From Bacillota bacterium (GTDB lineage Bacteria; Bacillota; Clostridia; Tissierellales; Sedimentibacteraceae): DNA of 18,573 nucleotides. The DNA lies in NCBI GenBank assembly GCA_023416855.1, contig JAEZGU010000238.1, positions 1 to 18,573 on the forward strand. Direction: 5' to 3'. This document shows, piece by piece, positions 7,591-14,670 of this stretch; the stretch's first letter is position 1; each line of letters starts with the position of its first letter. The notes below the pieces were generated by a model. It ran no database searches. It worked only from the letters and a program-made list of their open reading frames with translations, and was not told the DNA's origin. The position numbers were made by a program, and so were the translations under genes.

Positions 7591-8985
7591 TTATTCTATT
7601 GGTTCCAAATGTGCTTGGAAGTGTCTTAGTATAGGTGGTTCCCATAGTATTCTGTAACCACGTTTAATTTCATGTGCTCTTTCTTTTATTGCAATTAAAG
7701 CATCAGCTATAACGTCTAAATGTGCTTGAGTGTAAACTCTTCTTGGAATTGCTAAACGAGTAAATTCAAACTCTGACTTTAATTGCTCTCCTGTATCAGG
7801 ATCGTTTCCAAGCATGTAAGAGCCTATATCACAAGATCTTATGCCTGCTTCTTTGTATAATTCTAAAGCTAATACTTGAGCAGGGAATTCATTATATGGT
7901 ATATGCGGCAACATTTTCTTTGCATCAATAAATAGTCCATGTCCGCCTACAGGTGCTTGATAAGCAATTCCTGCTTCATCTAAAAGCCCTGCTAAATATT
8001 CCATTTGACCGATTCTATATTTTAGATAGTCTTCTTCAAGCGCTTCATTTAAACCGATTGCAAGTGCTTCTAAATCTCTTCCGTTCAATCCGCCATATGT
8101 TGTAAATCCTTCAAAGCTTATGCAGTTTGCTTTAATTTTTAAAATTGTGTCTGCATATTTTTTACCATCTTTAACACCTATCATACCACCCATGTTTACA
8201 ATGCCGTCTTTTTTAGATGACATTGAGAACATATCTGCATAAGAGAACATTTCACGGATAATTTCTCTTATAGATTTATCTGCGTAACCTTCTTCATCTC
8301 TTTTTATAAAGTAAGCATTTTCAGCATATCTTGCAGCATCAATATCTAAAGTAATATTGTACTTTTTACAAATAGCAGCAACTTCTTTCATGTTTTTCAT
8401 TGAAACAGGTTGGCCACCAGCTGAATTGTTTGTTACTGTCATAACAACAAGACCGATATTTTCTGGTCCATGCTCTTGAATTAACTTTTCTAATTTTACA
8501 ACATCCATGTTGCCTTTGAATTTCGCGCGTTTTTCAGGATCTTTAGCTTCTTCTACTACGCAGTCTATACAGCGAGCGCCAGCTAATTCAACGTGAGCAC
8601 GTGTTGTATCAAAGAACATGTTTGAAATAGCATATAGCCCTTTGCGAAGGAATGTTGGGAATAAAACTTTTTCTGCAGCTCTACCTTGATGAACTGGTTG
8701 GAAATAGTCGTATCCAAAAATTTCTTTTGCTGTTTCTAAAAGATTGTAGTAGCTTCTTGCTCCAGCATAAGCTTCGTCTCCTAACATGATACCTGCCCAT
8801 TGATTTGAACTCATTGCATTTGTTCCTGAGTCAGTCAATAGATCGATGTATACATCCTCGCCTCTGAGATTGAATACGTTGTAGTGTGCTTCTTTAATTT
8901 TCTGTTCTCTTTCTTCACGAGTTGTCATTTTGATTGTTTCAACCATTTTAATTCTAAATGGTTCAGGAATGTACTTTGTTTTCAT
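7591..8985 (-). CDS. tnaA: Tryptophanase (PLP-dependent L-tryptophan indole-lyase)
   Basis: This 464-residue protein belongs to the beta-eliminating lyases, which split L-tryptophan into indole, pyruvate and ammonia in the cytosol. It has LLTDSGTNAMS (49-59), the HQGR phosphate loop (99-102), the DAAR aspartate D216 that contacts the PLP ring, and SSKKD (256-260), where the second lysine, K259, should form the Schiff base. Tyrosine phenol-lyase is the close alternative. It carries an arginine two residues after SM in its V-R-S-M-E-R motif to hold the tyrosine ring; here the matching segment is IRSCDIGSYMLG (382-393), with isoleucine in that place as in tryptophanases. The C-terminus, PPILRHFQAHLEPIE, also resembles Proteus tryptophanase. 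AGGAGGA (8991-8997) sets the start. It is monocistronic, with its own promoter and terminator. No tnaC-like leader peptide or TnaB permease is present. Confidence 0.9.
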   Translation of the reverse strand: MKTKYIPEPFRIKMVETIKMTTREEREQKIKEAHYNVFNLRGEDVYIDLLTDSGTNAMSSNQWAGIMLGDEAYAGARSYYNLLETAKEIFGYDYFQPVHQGRAAEKVLFPTFLRKGLYAISNMFFDTTRAHVELAGARCIDCVVEEAKDPEKRAKFKGNMDVVKLEKLIQEHGPENIGLVVMTVTNNSAGGQPVSMKNMKEVAAICKKYNITLDIDAARYAENAYFIKRDEEGYADKSIREIIREMFSYADMFSMSSKKDGIVNMGGMIGVKDGKKYADTILKIKANCISFEGFTTYGGLNGRDLEALAIGLNEALEEDYLKYRIGQMEYLAGLLDEAGIAYQAPVGGHGLFIDAKKMLPHIPYNEFPAQVLALELYKEAGIRSCDIGSYMLGNDPDTGEQLKSEFEFTRLAIPRRVYTQAHLDVIADALIAIKERAHEIKRGYRILWEPPILRHFQAHLEPIE

Positions 8986-9005
8986 ATTTATCCTCCTATG
9001 ACACC

Positions 9006-9027
9006 CCGGTCCTCTTTCGAGTAGCGG
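9006..9027 (-). promoter_or_regulatory. Small hairpin in the tryptophanase leader
   Basis: In the roughly 50-nt leader on the minus strand, CCG/CGG closes an internal loop, and CTC/GAG closes a GAAA tetraloop. The stem has two mismatches (C-C and A-G), so its stability is modest. The leader is conspicuously G+C-rich next to A/T-rich flanks and continues GGGGTGTCAT into the AGGAGG. I do not recognise it as a known riboswitch. Confidence 0.4.
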
Positions 9028-9042
9028 TCAGTATGCGCAATA

Positions 9043-9071
9043 ATTATACAATATTATTTACTTTAATACAA
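9043..9071 (-). promoter_or_regulatory. Sigma-A promoter of tryptophanase gene
   Basis: On the minus strand, TTGTAT (9066-9071), a 17-nt spacer and a perfect TATAAT (9043-9048) are present. The predicted start near 9036 gives a leader of about 50 nt. Confidence 0.7.
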
Positions 9072-9130
9072 GCATTTTTTAAAACGATTTCCTATAATTA
9101 TTTTACAGCATAACTTTATCAAACCATACT

Positions 9131-9355
9131 TTATCCGCCACCTATTGGTGGAAATATTGATAAAGTATCACCCTCTGAGAGCGCATTATCCATCTTTGCA
9201 TTGATACCGTTTTTCAGCAGAATAGCAATATCATTTTCGTCTATTTCTAATTCTTTAACAATATCTTTAATTAAAGTGCCTTCGGGATAATCTTTCAATA
9301 GTATTTTATCTCTACCTATACGAAGTGTCGCAAAAAGCTTAATTGTAACCTTCAT
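9131..9355 (-). CDS. MoaD/ThiS-family small sulfur carrier protein
   Basis: This 74-residue ubiquitin-fold protein reads MKVTIKLFATLR at the start and ends FPPIGGG. The terminal di-glycine is the site that MoeB/ThiF-type enzymes adenylate and thiocarboxylate. Length and the LSEGDTLSIFPP segment fit MoaD (molybdopterin synthase small subunit) better than ThiS. It is the last gene of the AOR transcript: the ancestral AOR frame ends only 12 nt before its ATG, and a weak AGGTG (9361-9365) is its ribosome-binding site. Proteins like this often accompany tungsten-type AOR genes and presumably help make or sulfurate the tungstopterin. No MoaE, MoeA or ThiF gene is adjacent, so its activating enzyme lies elsewhere. 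Confidence 0.85.
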   Translation of the reverse strand: MKVTIKLFATLRIGRDKILLKDYPEGTLIKDIVKELEIDENDIAILLKNGINAKMDNALSEGDTLSIFPPIGGG

Positions 9356-9367
9356 AAGTACACCTGA

Positions 9368-9469
9368 TTATTTATATTCTTTGATTCCTAAAGATTCAAG
9401 TTTTTCATCAGTAGGAAGACCATTTTCAGTCCAACCTCTTACTTCATAGTATAAAGGTAGAGTTTCGCT
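9368..9469 (-). other. In-frame AOR C-terminal tail left beyond a TAA stop
   Basis: Reading on in the AOR frame past the TAA at 9470-9472 gives 33 sense codons and then TAA at 9368-9370. They encode LPLYYEVRGW, TENGLPT and EKLESLGI, which is the conserved end of AOR-family proteins (YYELRGW, then G-P-T, K-L-x-x-L-G). The break aligns where the family has a leucine, so a single change TTA to TAA would explain it. This stretch has no plausible start of its own. Confidence 0.85.
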
Positions 9470-11182
9470 TTATTTGCTTAACCACCCTTTTGAAGGTCCA
9501 CTTGGTACTGGATCTTCAAGCAATCTCTTAGGTAAAGTGTCTTGAGAAGGATCTATGCCTGCTTTCAAATTGAATAGTCTTTCTAAATTCCATATTCTTT
9601 CACCGTGCTCTATAAAATCATTGCCACTTAGGTTTGTTCCGCAGACAGCATTATATAGATCTGCATAATCATCTGCTCCTAAAGCAAATGATGTGAACAA
9701 ACAAAGTCCTACAGAATCAATTGCTGCAGTGAAGTCTTGGAATATTTTTGTCCATTCTGCTTTTCCTTCGGTAGCAAATCTATCCAAAGGTTGTGGAAGT
9801 CCTAATATTTCAGGAGAAATTGTATAACCTCTTACGTGACATCCACCTCTGTTTGATGTAGCATAGTTTAATCCTATACCTTGAATTCCTCTTGGATCAT
9901 ACGCCGGCATTTCTTGTTTTTTTACACTCATAGAAAGTTCAGGAACGCCATAGTTTTCACATAGCTTATAAGAACCTTCTGACAACAAAGCGCCAAGACC
10001 TTTTCTTTCGCCCATTCTTTTTGTCCATTCAATTATAGCATCTGCATTACCCCAAGTTAGTTCAGGACCACCGTCTAAATCTTCTTCTTTAATATAGCCT
10101 TTTTGATATAATTCCATTGCGGCTGCAATAGTAGTAGCTGCCGATATTGTGTCTAATCCGTATTCGTTGCACCAATAATTTGCTTTTATTATAGCGCCTA
10201 AATCAGACACTCCGCAGTCAGAACCATAACCCCAAATTGTTTCATATTCCGGTCCTGCCCCTTTTGCATAATCTGCTTCACAATATCTTCCACAGCCTAT
10301 AGGACATCTGTAACAAGGATCTTTTTTCTTTAAGTATTTTTCTGCAAGAGTTTCACCGCTTATTTCTTCAGCTAAATCAAATTGTGATTCTTGGAAGTTT
10401 TTAGTTGGAAGTGCGCCATGTTCATTTAATATATTAACAAGTACAGCAGTTCCATATGCAGGTAAACCTTGACCGGTAACACCATTTTCTCTTATTTTAG
10501 TTATGCAGTTTGCAAAAATATCCTTTAATTTGTCAGAGTCCTTAATATTTACCTTTTTAGTTCCACGAACAACAATAGCTTTAAAATTTTTAGAACCAAG
10601 TACGGCTCCTACTCCTGACCTTCCGGCAGCTCGACCTCTTTCGTTCATAACACTTGCAATTTTTGATAAGTTTTCTCCAGCTGGGCCAATTGTTGCAATT
10701 CTTGCCTTTTCGCCGTGAATATTCTCTAATATAGTAGTTGTTTCATCTACTAATTTACCCCAAATATTAGATGCATCTTCTAAGGTTACAGAATCATCAG
10801 CTATATTTAAGTAAACTGGCTTAGCAGCCTTTCCTTCTATTATAACTGCATCATATCCTGCAAGCTTTAATTCTGCACCCCAGTAACCTCCTGAGTTTGA
10901 GCTTGCTATGGTACCTGTAAGAGGCGATTTAGTAATCACCATGTATCTTCCACCTGTCGGAGTTGCAGTTCCGCTTAAAGGGCCTGTAGCAAATATAACC
11001 TTATTATCAACACTAAATGGATCAACTTTAGGATCGACTTCATCAAACAGAATTTTAGTTCCTAAACCTCTTCCTCCAATAAATTTAATACCTTCATCAA
11101 GGTTGAGTGCTTCTTTGGTTATTGTACCTTCGCTTAAATTAACTCTAAGTAAAACTCCTTGATACCCAAAATAATTGTTCAT
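9470..11182 (-). CDS. Aldehyde:ferredoxin oxidoreductase, tungsten type; C-terminus truncated by in-frame stop
   Basis: The annotated frame has 570 residues against about 605 for Pyrococcus AOR. AOR oxidises aldehydes to acids with ferredoxin, or can run in reverse, in the cytosol. The [4Fe-4S] ligands C290, C293, C297 (CYRCPIGC) and C494 (GLCLFT) are present, with C494 at the same number as in Pyrococcus AOR. The bis-pterin contacts are seen in IGGRGLGT (35-42), AGRSGVGAVLGSKNFKA (186-202) and DPRGIQGIGLNYATS (429-443). GGGAGGT just upstream (about 11187-11193) supports the ATG. It is followed by a MoaD-like gene and preceded by a sigma-54 activator and a -24/-12 site. The oddity is the TAA after PSKGWLSK: the conserved tail continues in frame to 9368. 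All catalytic residues precede the stop, but stability may suffer. The exact substrate and whether the protein is active cannot be told. Confidence 0.93.
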   Translation of the reverse strand: MNNYFGYQGVLLRVNLSEGTITKEALNLDEGIKFIGGRGLGTKILFDEVDPKVDPFSVDNKVIFATGPLSGTATPTGGRYMVITKSPLTGTIASSNSGGYWGAELKLAGYDAVIIEGKAAKPVYLNIADDSVTLEDASNIWGKLVDETTTILENIHGEKARIATIGPAGENLSKIASVMNERGRAAGRSGVGAVLGSKNFKAIVVRGTKKVNIKDSDKLKDIFANCITKIRENGVTGQGLPAYGTAVLVNILNEHGALPTKNFQESQFDLAEEISGETLAEKYLKKKDPCYRCPIGCGRYCEADYAKGAGPEYETIWGYGSDCGVSDLGAIIKANYWCNEYGLDTISAATTIAAAMELYQKGYIKEEDLDGGPELTWGNADAIIEWTKRMGERKGLGALLSEGSYKLCENYGVPELSMSVKKQEMPAYDPRGIQGIGLNYATSNRGGCHVRGYTISPEILGLPQPLDRFATEGKAEWTKIFQDFTAAIDSVGLCLFTSFALGADDYADLYNAVCGTNLSGNDFIEHGERIWNLERLFNLKAGIDPSQDTLPKRLLEDPVPSGPSKGWLSK

Positions 11183-11214
11183 ACGTACCTCCCATTCTAT
11201 ATTTGAATGTATAT

Positions 11215-11232
11215 ATGCAAAATATATTCCAA
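11215..11232 (-). promoter_or_regulatory. Sigma-54 (-24/-12) promoter of the AOR gene
   Basis: On the minus strand, TTGGAA and TTGCAT contain GG (11229-11230) and GC (11217-11218) separated by exactly 10 nt, as sigma-54 requires. The -24 half is imperfect (TGGAAT against TGGCAC) and the -12 half matches TTGCA. A start near 11205 leaves about 22 nt before the ATG, room for the GGGAGGT. The adjacent activator gene supports the call. Confidence 0.65.
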
Positions 11233-11302
11233 CTTAACTTAATTAGGCAAATATGCAATAATAGCAAAATAAATGTGCCAAAAAAAATAACCCTGCTCCA
11301 TA

Positions 11303-11334
11303 TTGAAACAAAGTTACTTAATATTTCTGTTCAA
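11303..11334. promoter_or_regulatory. Possible second activator site (spaced inverted half-sites)
   Basis: TTGAAACA (11303-11310) and TGTTCAA (11328-11334) are near-inverted copies separated by 17 nt. They resemble the halves of the neighbouring perfect palindrome. The spacing and the missing base make this weaker. Confidence 0.35.
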
Positions 11335-11336
11335 TT

Positions 11337-11353
11337 TTGATACAGTGTATCAA
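11337..11353. promoter_or_regulatory. Candidate upstream activator sequence for the sigma-54 regulator
   Basis: TTGATACAGTGTATCAA is a perfect 8-1-8 palindrome. Its centre is about 115 bp upstream of the -24 element of the AOR promoter, the usual distance for an enhancer-binding activator. It overlaps the TGA stop of the activator gene. Confidence 0.55.
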
Positions 11354-12921
11354 TTAAGAACAGAAATTCCATATTCTTTCATTTTTCTATAAAGTGTATT
11401 TCTACCAATTCCTAAAATGTTAGCTGTCTGTGTTATATTGTTATTAGTTGATTCAATTACATTAATTATATGCTGTCGCTCTAAATCCCTTAAACTGCAA
11501 AAATCAGAAAATGATGGTGTATTTTTTTCTGTGTGATTAAAATTGTTAATTTTTAAATTATTAATATCCGGTAATTCTTCAGTGTTAATTGCAAATTCAA
11601 TATAATTTTCAAGTTCTCGTATATTGCCGGGCCAATCATAAGCCGTTAATTTTTCAATTGCTTCATCTGATATATGTATTTTTTCCTTGTTTAATTTTTT
11701 GCTGACTTTCTCCATAAAATAATCGATTAACAGCTTTATATCACCTTTTCTTTCTCTTAAACTTGGCAGTCTAAGAGGTAATACATTTAATCTATAAAAA
11801 AGGTCTTTTCTAAATGTTCCGTTTTCCACTTCTTGTACAAGGTTTTTATTAGTAGCCGCAATTATACGAACATCAACTACAATAATTTTCGAACTTCCAA
11901 TTCTACTTATAGTACCTTCTTCTATTACTCTTAATAATCTTGTTTGTAAATCAAGAGGCATTTCTCCTATTTCATCAAGGAAAATTGTACCTCCATCTGC
12001 TATTTCAAATTTTCCTGGATTCCCTTTTGCTTTAGCTCCTGTAAATGAACCTTCCTCGTAACCAAATAGTTCCGCTTCAATTAGATTTCTTGGTATTGCT
12101 CCACAATTTATGGCGATAAATGGAGCGTTTGCTCTAATTGAGTTATTGTGGATAGATTGTGCAAAAAGTTCTTTGCCTGTTCCGCTTTCACCCATTATGA
12201 GTATATTAGATCTGCTGTCAGCTATTTTTTTTGCATAATTAATTACATTTAAAAAATTTTTATCTTGGCCAACGATTTTATCAAATCTGTAAATGGCATG
12301 ACCGCTATTTATTTTGTCTGTTAATTTTCTTTTCTTATATAGTTTTTTCTCGTTTGACAATTCAGTTTTATAATAATTTGCTATTAATTCATTTTCAATT
12401 GCCTTTGCGGCTGCAACTACCATTCCTAATGTATGAGAATGAACAGACTCGCTGTAACCTGTTAAATCAAGTGTTCCAATTATATTTCCGTTCATATCTC
12501 TTATTGGGCATGCAGAACATGTCCATCTATGATATATAGTAATATAATGCTCATTTCCTGAGACCTGTAATGGTCTTTTTTCTTTTAGAGATGTTCCCAT
12601 TGCATTTGTTCCAATGTTTTCTTCGTCCATATATGCACCTGGAATCATTTTAAATGAAAAAGCTTCGGAAAGTATATCTTCATCACCAATAACGTTAAGT
12701 ATACAACCTTCACGATCAGTTAGAATGGAAAAAAAGTTTGAACCTTTTACAAAATTATATATTTCATTCATGATAGGAGCAGAAGCAAGTATCAGTTCTC
12801 GGTTTTCTTCCATTTTAAGAAATAGATCTTTTTCTGATAATATTTTTTTTGAATAAATTTGCTCGCAGTCTACATTATATTCTCTGCATCTTTTATGTGA
12901 TATAGAAATATTCTCAACCAT
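11350..12921 (-). CDS. AcoR-like sigma-54-dependent transcriptional activator
   Basis: This 523-residue protein has three parts. The N-terminal GAF-type sensor (about 45-180) contains ENIGTNAMGTSL and the HRWTCSACPIRD segment typical of AcoR-family activators. The central AAA+ sigma-54 interaction domain (about 215-440) has Walker A GESGTGKE (244-251), GSFTGA (291-296) as a variant of the GAFTGA loop, Walker B GGTIFLDE (310-317) and FRKDLFYRLNV (370-380). The C-terminal Fis-type helix-turn-helix (about 480-515) includes TQTANILGIGRNTLYRKMKEYGI. There is no receiver domain, so it probably senses a small molecule or redox state through the GAF domain; C135 and C138 are suggestive. AAAGGAGT (12929-12936) sets the start. 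It lies in tandem upstream of the AOR, its likely target. The effector is unknown. Confidence 0.92.
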   Translation of the reverse strand: MVENISISHKRCREYNVDCEQIYSKKILSEKDLFLKMEENRELILASAPIMNEIYNFVKGSNFFSILTDREGCILNVIGDEDILSEAFSFKMIPGAYMDEENIGTNAMGTSLKEKRPLQVSGNEHYITIYHRWTCSACPIRDMNGNIIGTLDLTGYSESVHSHTLGMVVAAAKAIENELIANYYKTELSNEKKLYKKRKLTDKINSGHAIYRFDKIVGQDKNFLNVINYAKKIADSRSNILIMGESGTGKELFAQSIHNNSIRANAPFIAINCGAIPRNLIEAELFGYEEGSFTGAKAKGNPGKFEIADGGTIFLDEIGEMPLDLQTRLLRVIEEGTISRIGSSKIIVVDVRIIAATNKNLVQEVENGTFRKDLFYRLNVLPLRLPSLRERKGDIKLLIDYFMEKVSKKLNKEKIHISDEAIEKLTAYDWPGNIRELENYIEFAINTEELPDINNLKINNFNHTEKNTPSFSDFCSLRDLERQHIINVIESTNNNITQTANILGIGRNTLYRKMKEYGISVLN

Positions 12922-12962
12922 AACTACTACTCCTTTATTAGATATTATAGATAACTTAATAA

Positions 12963-12991
12963 ATCATACCATAAATTAGTAATAATTTAAA
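12963..12991 (-). promoter_or_regulatory. Possible sigma-A promoter of the activator gene
   Basis: On the minus strand, TTTAAA (12986-12991), a 17-nt spacer and an extended -10, TGGTATGAT (TATGAT at 12963-12968), are present. The -35 matches at four of six positions. Confidence 0.45.
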
Positions 12992-13110
12992 TAAGTTTTT
13001 AATTGTGTCGCACGGAGATATAAGCAGTTCTTAAGTATTTAATGATTAAAATGTGTGGCAGTTAATTTTATTAAACATAATATGTAATATAATATTTTAA
13101 GGAGGATACA

Positions 13111-14025
13111 ATGCTTTCTACTGAAGATTTTGTACGTTTATCATTAGAGTTACACTTGTTCTTTAATAGAATAATGAAAGAACATTCTTTTTTTTTACAA
13201 ATTGGATTCACTCAGAAGGATAATAATTATATTAATCGAGCAAATGATTTTAGGATGGAATATGATAGGTTATTAAAAGATGTAATTTACCTTTCCTATG
13301 GAGTTGTAAGTCCGGAAGTGCTTCAATCCGGTGAAGTGGTAACTCCTTATACAGTTGATGCTGAAATGGTTTCGTCATATTTTACCGGTGTACGAATTCC
13401 AATAGAATTAACACAAGAGGAATTTAGGTTAATGGGTGCAAGTCCAGTGGTGATAAATAAAAAGCTTGAGGAAATGGTGTTTTTAATAAATCAAAGGGCA
13501 ATAGAACTTACCAATGCACTGATACAATTTAAATCCAATATTTTATCTAATGTGCTATCATGTAAAATGTTTACAGTGAACTATCCATTATTAATAGACC
13601 ACATAATGCGTGAAGCAAAGCTGTATGTAAGAACTCTTCAAAGCTTTCAAAACAGAGAAAGTATTGACACAACAAGAGAGGCTATTGAACAAGAGTTGTT
13701 TTGGAATAGAATAATGGCAGAGCATGCAAAATTTATAAGGGGATTATTAGATCCAACAGAAGAGGAGTTGTTTAATACAGCAAACATGTATGGAAATTTA
13801 TTTGATAACTTAACTGAAGAATCTCAAAGAGTTCAGACACAAGTAGATCTTTTACCAAGCGTAACCCAGCAGAGCTTACAGGCAACCGAAGGTATACGTG
13901 AGTTTAAGCGTCAAGGTACTGAAGGCATTCTTCAATGTAATATTAAATCAATAATAATTCCATTGTTAGGCGATCATACTATAAGAGAAGCCAGTCATTA
14001 CTTGAGGTTATTAAAAATGTTTTAA
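13111..14025 (+). CDS. DUF2935 family protein, duplicated helical metal-binding fold
   Basis: This 304-residue protein has AAGGAGG (13099-13105) 5 nt before the ATG. It is built of two related halves. E13-L-H-L-F-F-N-R-I-M-K-E-H25 in the first matches E195-L-F-W-N-R-I-M-A-E-H205 in the second. Each half also ends in a similar helix, HIMREAKLYVRTL (164-176) and HTIREASHYLRLL near the C-terminus. The repeated E/H pairs suggest a ferritin-like bundle holding metal, in line with what is known structurally of the Bacillus cereus relative. There is no signal peptide or membrane helix. Function is unknown; DUF2935 genes occur in spore-forming Firmicutes. It is monocistronic, divergent from the sigma-54 activator. 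Confidence 0.82.
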   Translation: MLSTEDFVRLSLELHLFFNRIMKEHSFFLQIGFTQKDNNYINRANDFRMEYDRLLKDVIYLSYGVVSPEVLQSGEVVTPYTVDAEMVSSYFTGVRIPIELTQEEFRLMGASPVVINKKLEEMVFLINQRAIELTNALIQFKSNILSNVLSCKMFTVNYPLLIDHIMREAKLYVRTLQSFQNRESIDTTREAIEQELFWNRIMAEHAKFIRGLLDPTEEELFNTANMYGNLFDNLTEESQRVQTQVDLLPSVTQQSLQATEGIREFKRQGTEGILQCNIKSIIIPLLGDHTIREASHYLRLLKMF

Positions 14026-14032
14026 GCTTATG

Positions 14033-14056
14033 GCACCGAAAGGTGCTTATTTTATT
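14033..14056 (+). terminator. Weak terminator after the DUF2935 gene
   Basis: A 5-bp stem, GCACC/GGTGC (14033-14037 with 14042-14046), with a GAAA loop is followed by TTATTTTATT. It lies 7 nt after the stop. The stem is short, but position and T-rich tail fit. Confidence 0.55.
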
Positions 14057-14101
14057 TGATTACATATAGTATATAAAACAAAAAAAATTTAAAAATAACT
14101 A

Positions 14102-14129
14102 TTGAAATAAGAAAAAAAAGTGATATAAT
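14102..14129 (+). promoter_or_regulatory. Sigma-A promoter of the ctsR-clpC operon
   Basis: TTGAAA (14102-14107), a 16-nt spacer and a perfect TATAAT (14124-14129) are present. The start is expected near 14136, just before the CtsR operator. Confidence 0.7.
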
Positions 14130-14137
14130 AAAATCAA

Positions 14138-14166
14138 GGTCAAAGAAAGTCAAAGTTAAAGTCAAA
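14138..14166 (+). promoter_or_regulatory. CtsR operator with an extra half-site
   Basis: GGTCAAA (14138-14144), 3 nt, then AGTCAAA (14148-14154) matches the CtsR heptad direct repeat. A third AGTCAAA (14160-14166) follows after 5 nt. Placed at the transcription start, bound CtsR would block initiation, so the operon should be autorepressed and induced by heat or protein damage. Confidence 0.88.
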
Positions 14167-14182
14167 CAAAGGAAGTGAAGTA

Positions 14183-14647
14183 ATGTCAAATTTAAGTGAT
14201 ATAATAGAAAGCTTTATCAAAGAATTAATAGAAGCAAATAATTATGGAGCTGTGGATATTCAACGTAACTTTTTAGCGCAGCAATTTGATTGCTCGCCAT
14301 CGCAAATCAACTACGTACTTACAACAAGATTTAATAATGATAGAGGCTATATTGTTGAAAGCAGAAGAGGCGGCGGTGGGTATATAAGAATTTTTAGGGT
14401 TCAATCATCATTTGATGAGTTAAAAGAACTACTTAATGAAAGTATAGGAGATAGTATTACTCTCAATAAAGCGTTTGATATTTTAAAAGCGTTAAAAGAA
14501 AGAGAAGTAATCAATAGTAGAGAAATTAAAATTATGCAAAGTATATTAAGTGACAGAGCTTTAAACAACATACCTTATGACGACAGAAATACAATTAGAG
14601 CTTCATTGCTTAAGGAAATGATATTAGTGTCTGTAGACGATGATTAA
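14183..14647 (+). CDS. ctsR: CtsR, class III heat-shock repressor
   Basis: This 154-residue dimeric repressor has an N-terminal winged helix-turn-helix (about 1-72) with the family hallmark GYIVESRRGGGGYIRI (65-80 region), in which the RGGGG wing contacts DNA and acts as the heat sensor. The C-terminal helical domain (about 80-150) carries the site that is bound and marked by McsB for ClpC/ClpP degradation. AAAGGAAG (about 14168-14175) lies before the ATG. It is the first gene of ctsR-mcsA-mcsB-clpC, and its operator is immediately upstream. Length is normal. Confidence 0.97.
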   Translation: MSNLSDIIESFIKELIEANNYGAVDIQRNFLAQQFDCSPSQINYVLTTRFNNDRGYIVESRRGGGGYIRIFRVQSSFDELKELLNESIGDSITLNKAFDILKALKEREVINSREIKIMQSILSDRALNNIPYDDRNTIRASLLKEMILVSVDDD

Positions 14648-14670
14648 TTATAGGTACAGGAGGTATATAT

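Noticed and set aside
7394..7645. 84-codon in-frame N-terminal extension of the peroxiredoxin
   Set aside because: It has no ribosome-binding site at its start, runs through the palindrome and the tryptophanase terminator, and does not resemble the family. The ATG at 7393 has a perfect AGGAGG at ideal spacing.
7591..8985. Tyrosine phenol-lyase as the identity of the PLP lyase
   Set aside because: The arginine that binds the tyrosine ring is replaced by isoleucine (I387), and the C-terminus matches tryptophanases.
11264..11280. Perfect TGGCAC on the minus strand followed by TTGC, as a sigma-54 promoter
   Set aside because: GG and GC are 12 nt apart instead of the required 10. The site at 11215-11232 has correct spacing.
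13088..13093. TATAAT just before the DUF2935 gene as its -10
   Set aside because: Transcription would start on the ribosome-binding site itself, and no -35 is found. CATAAT at 13076-13081 also lacks a -35.
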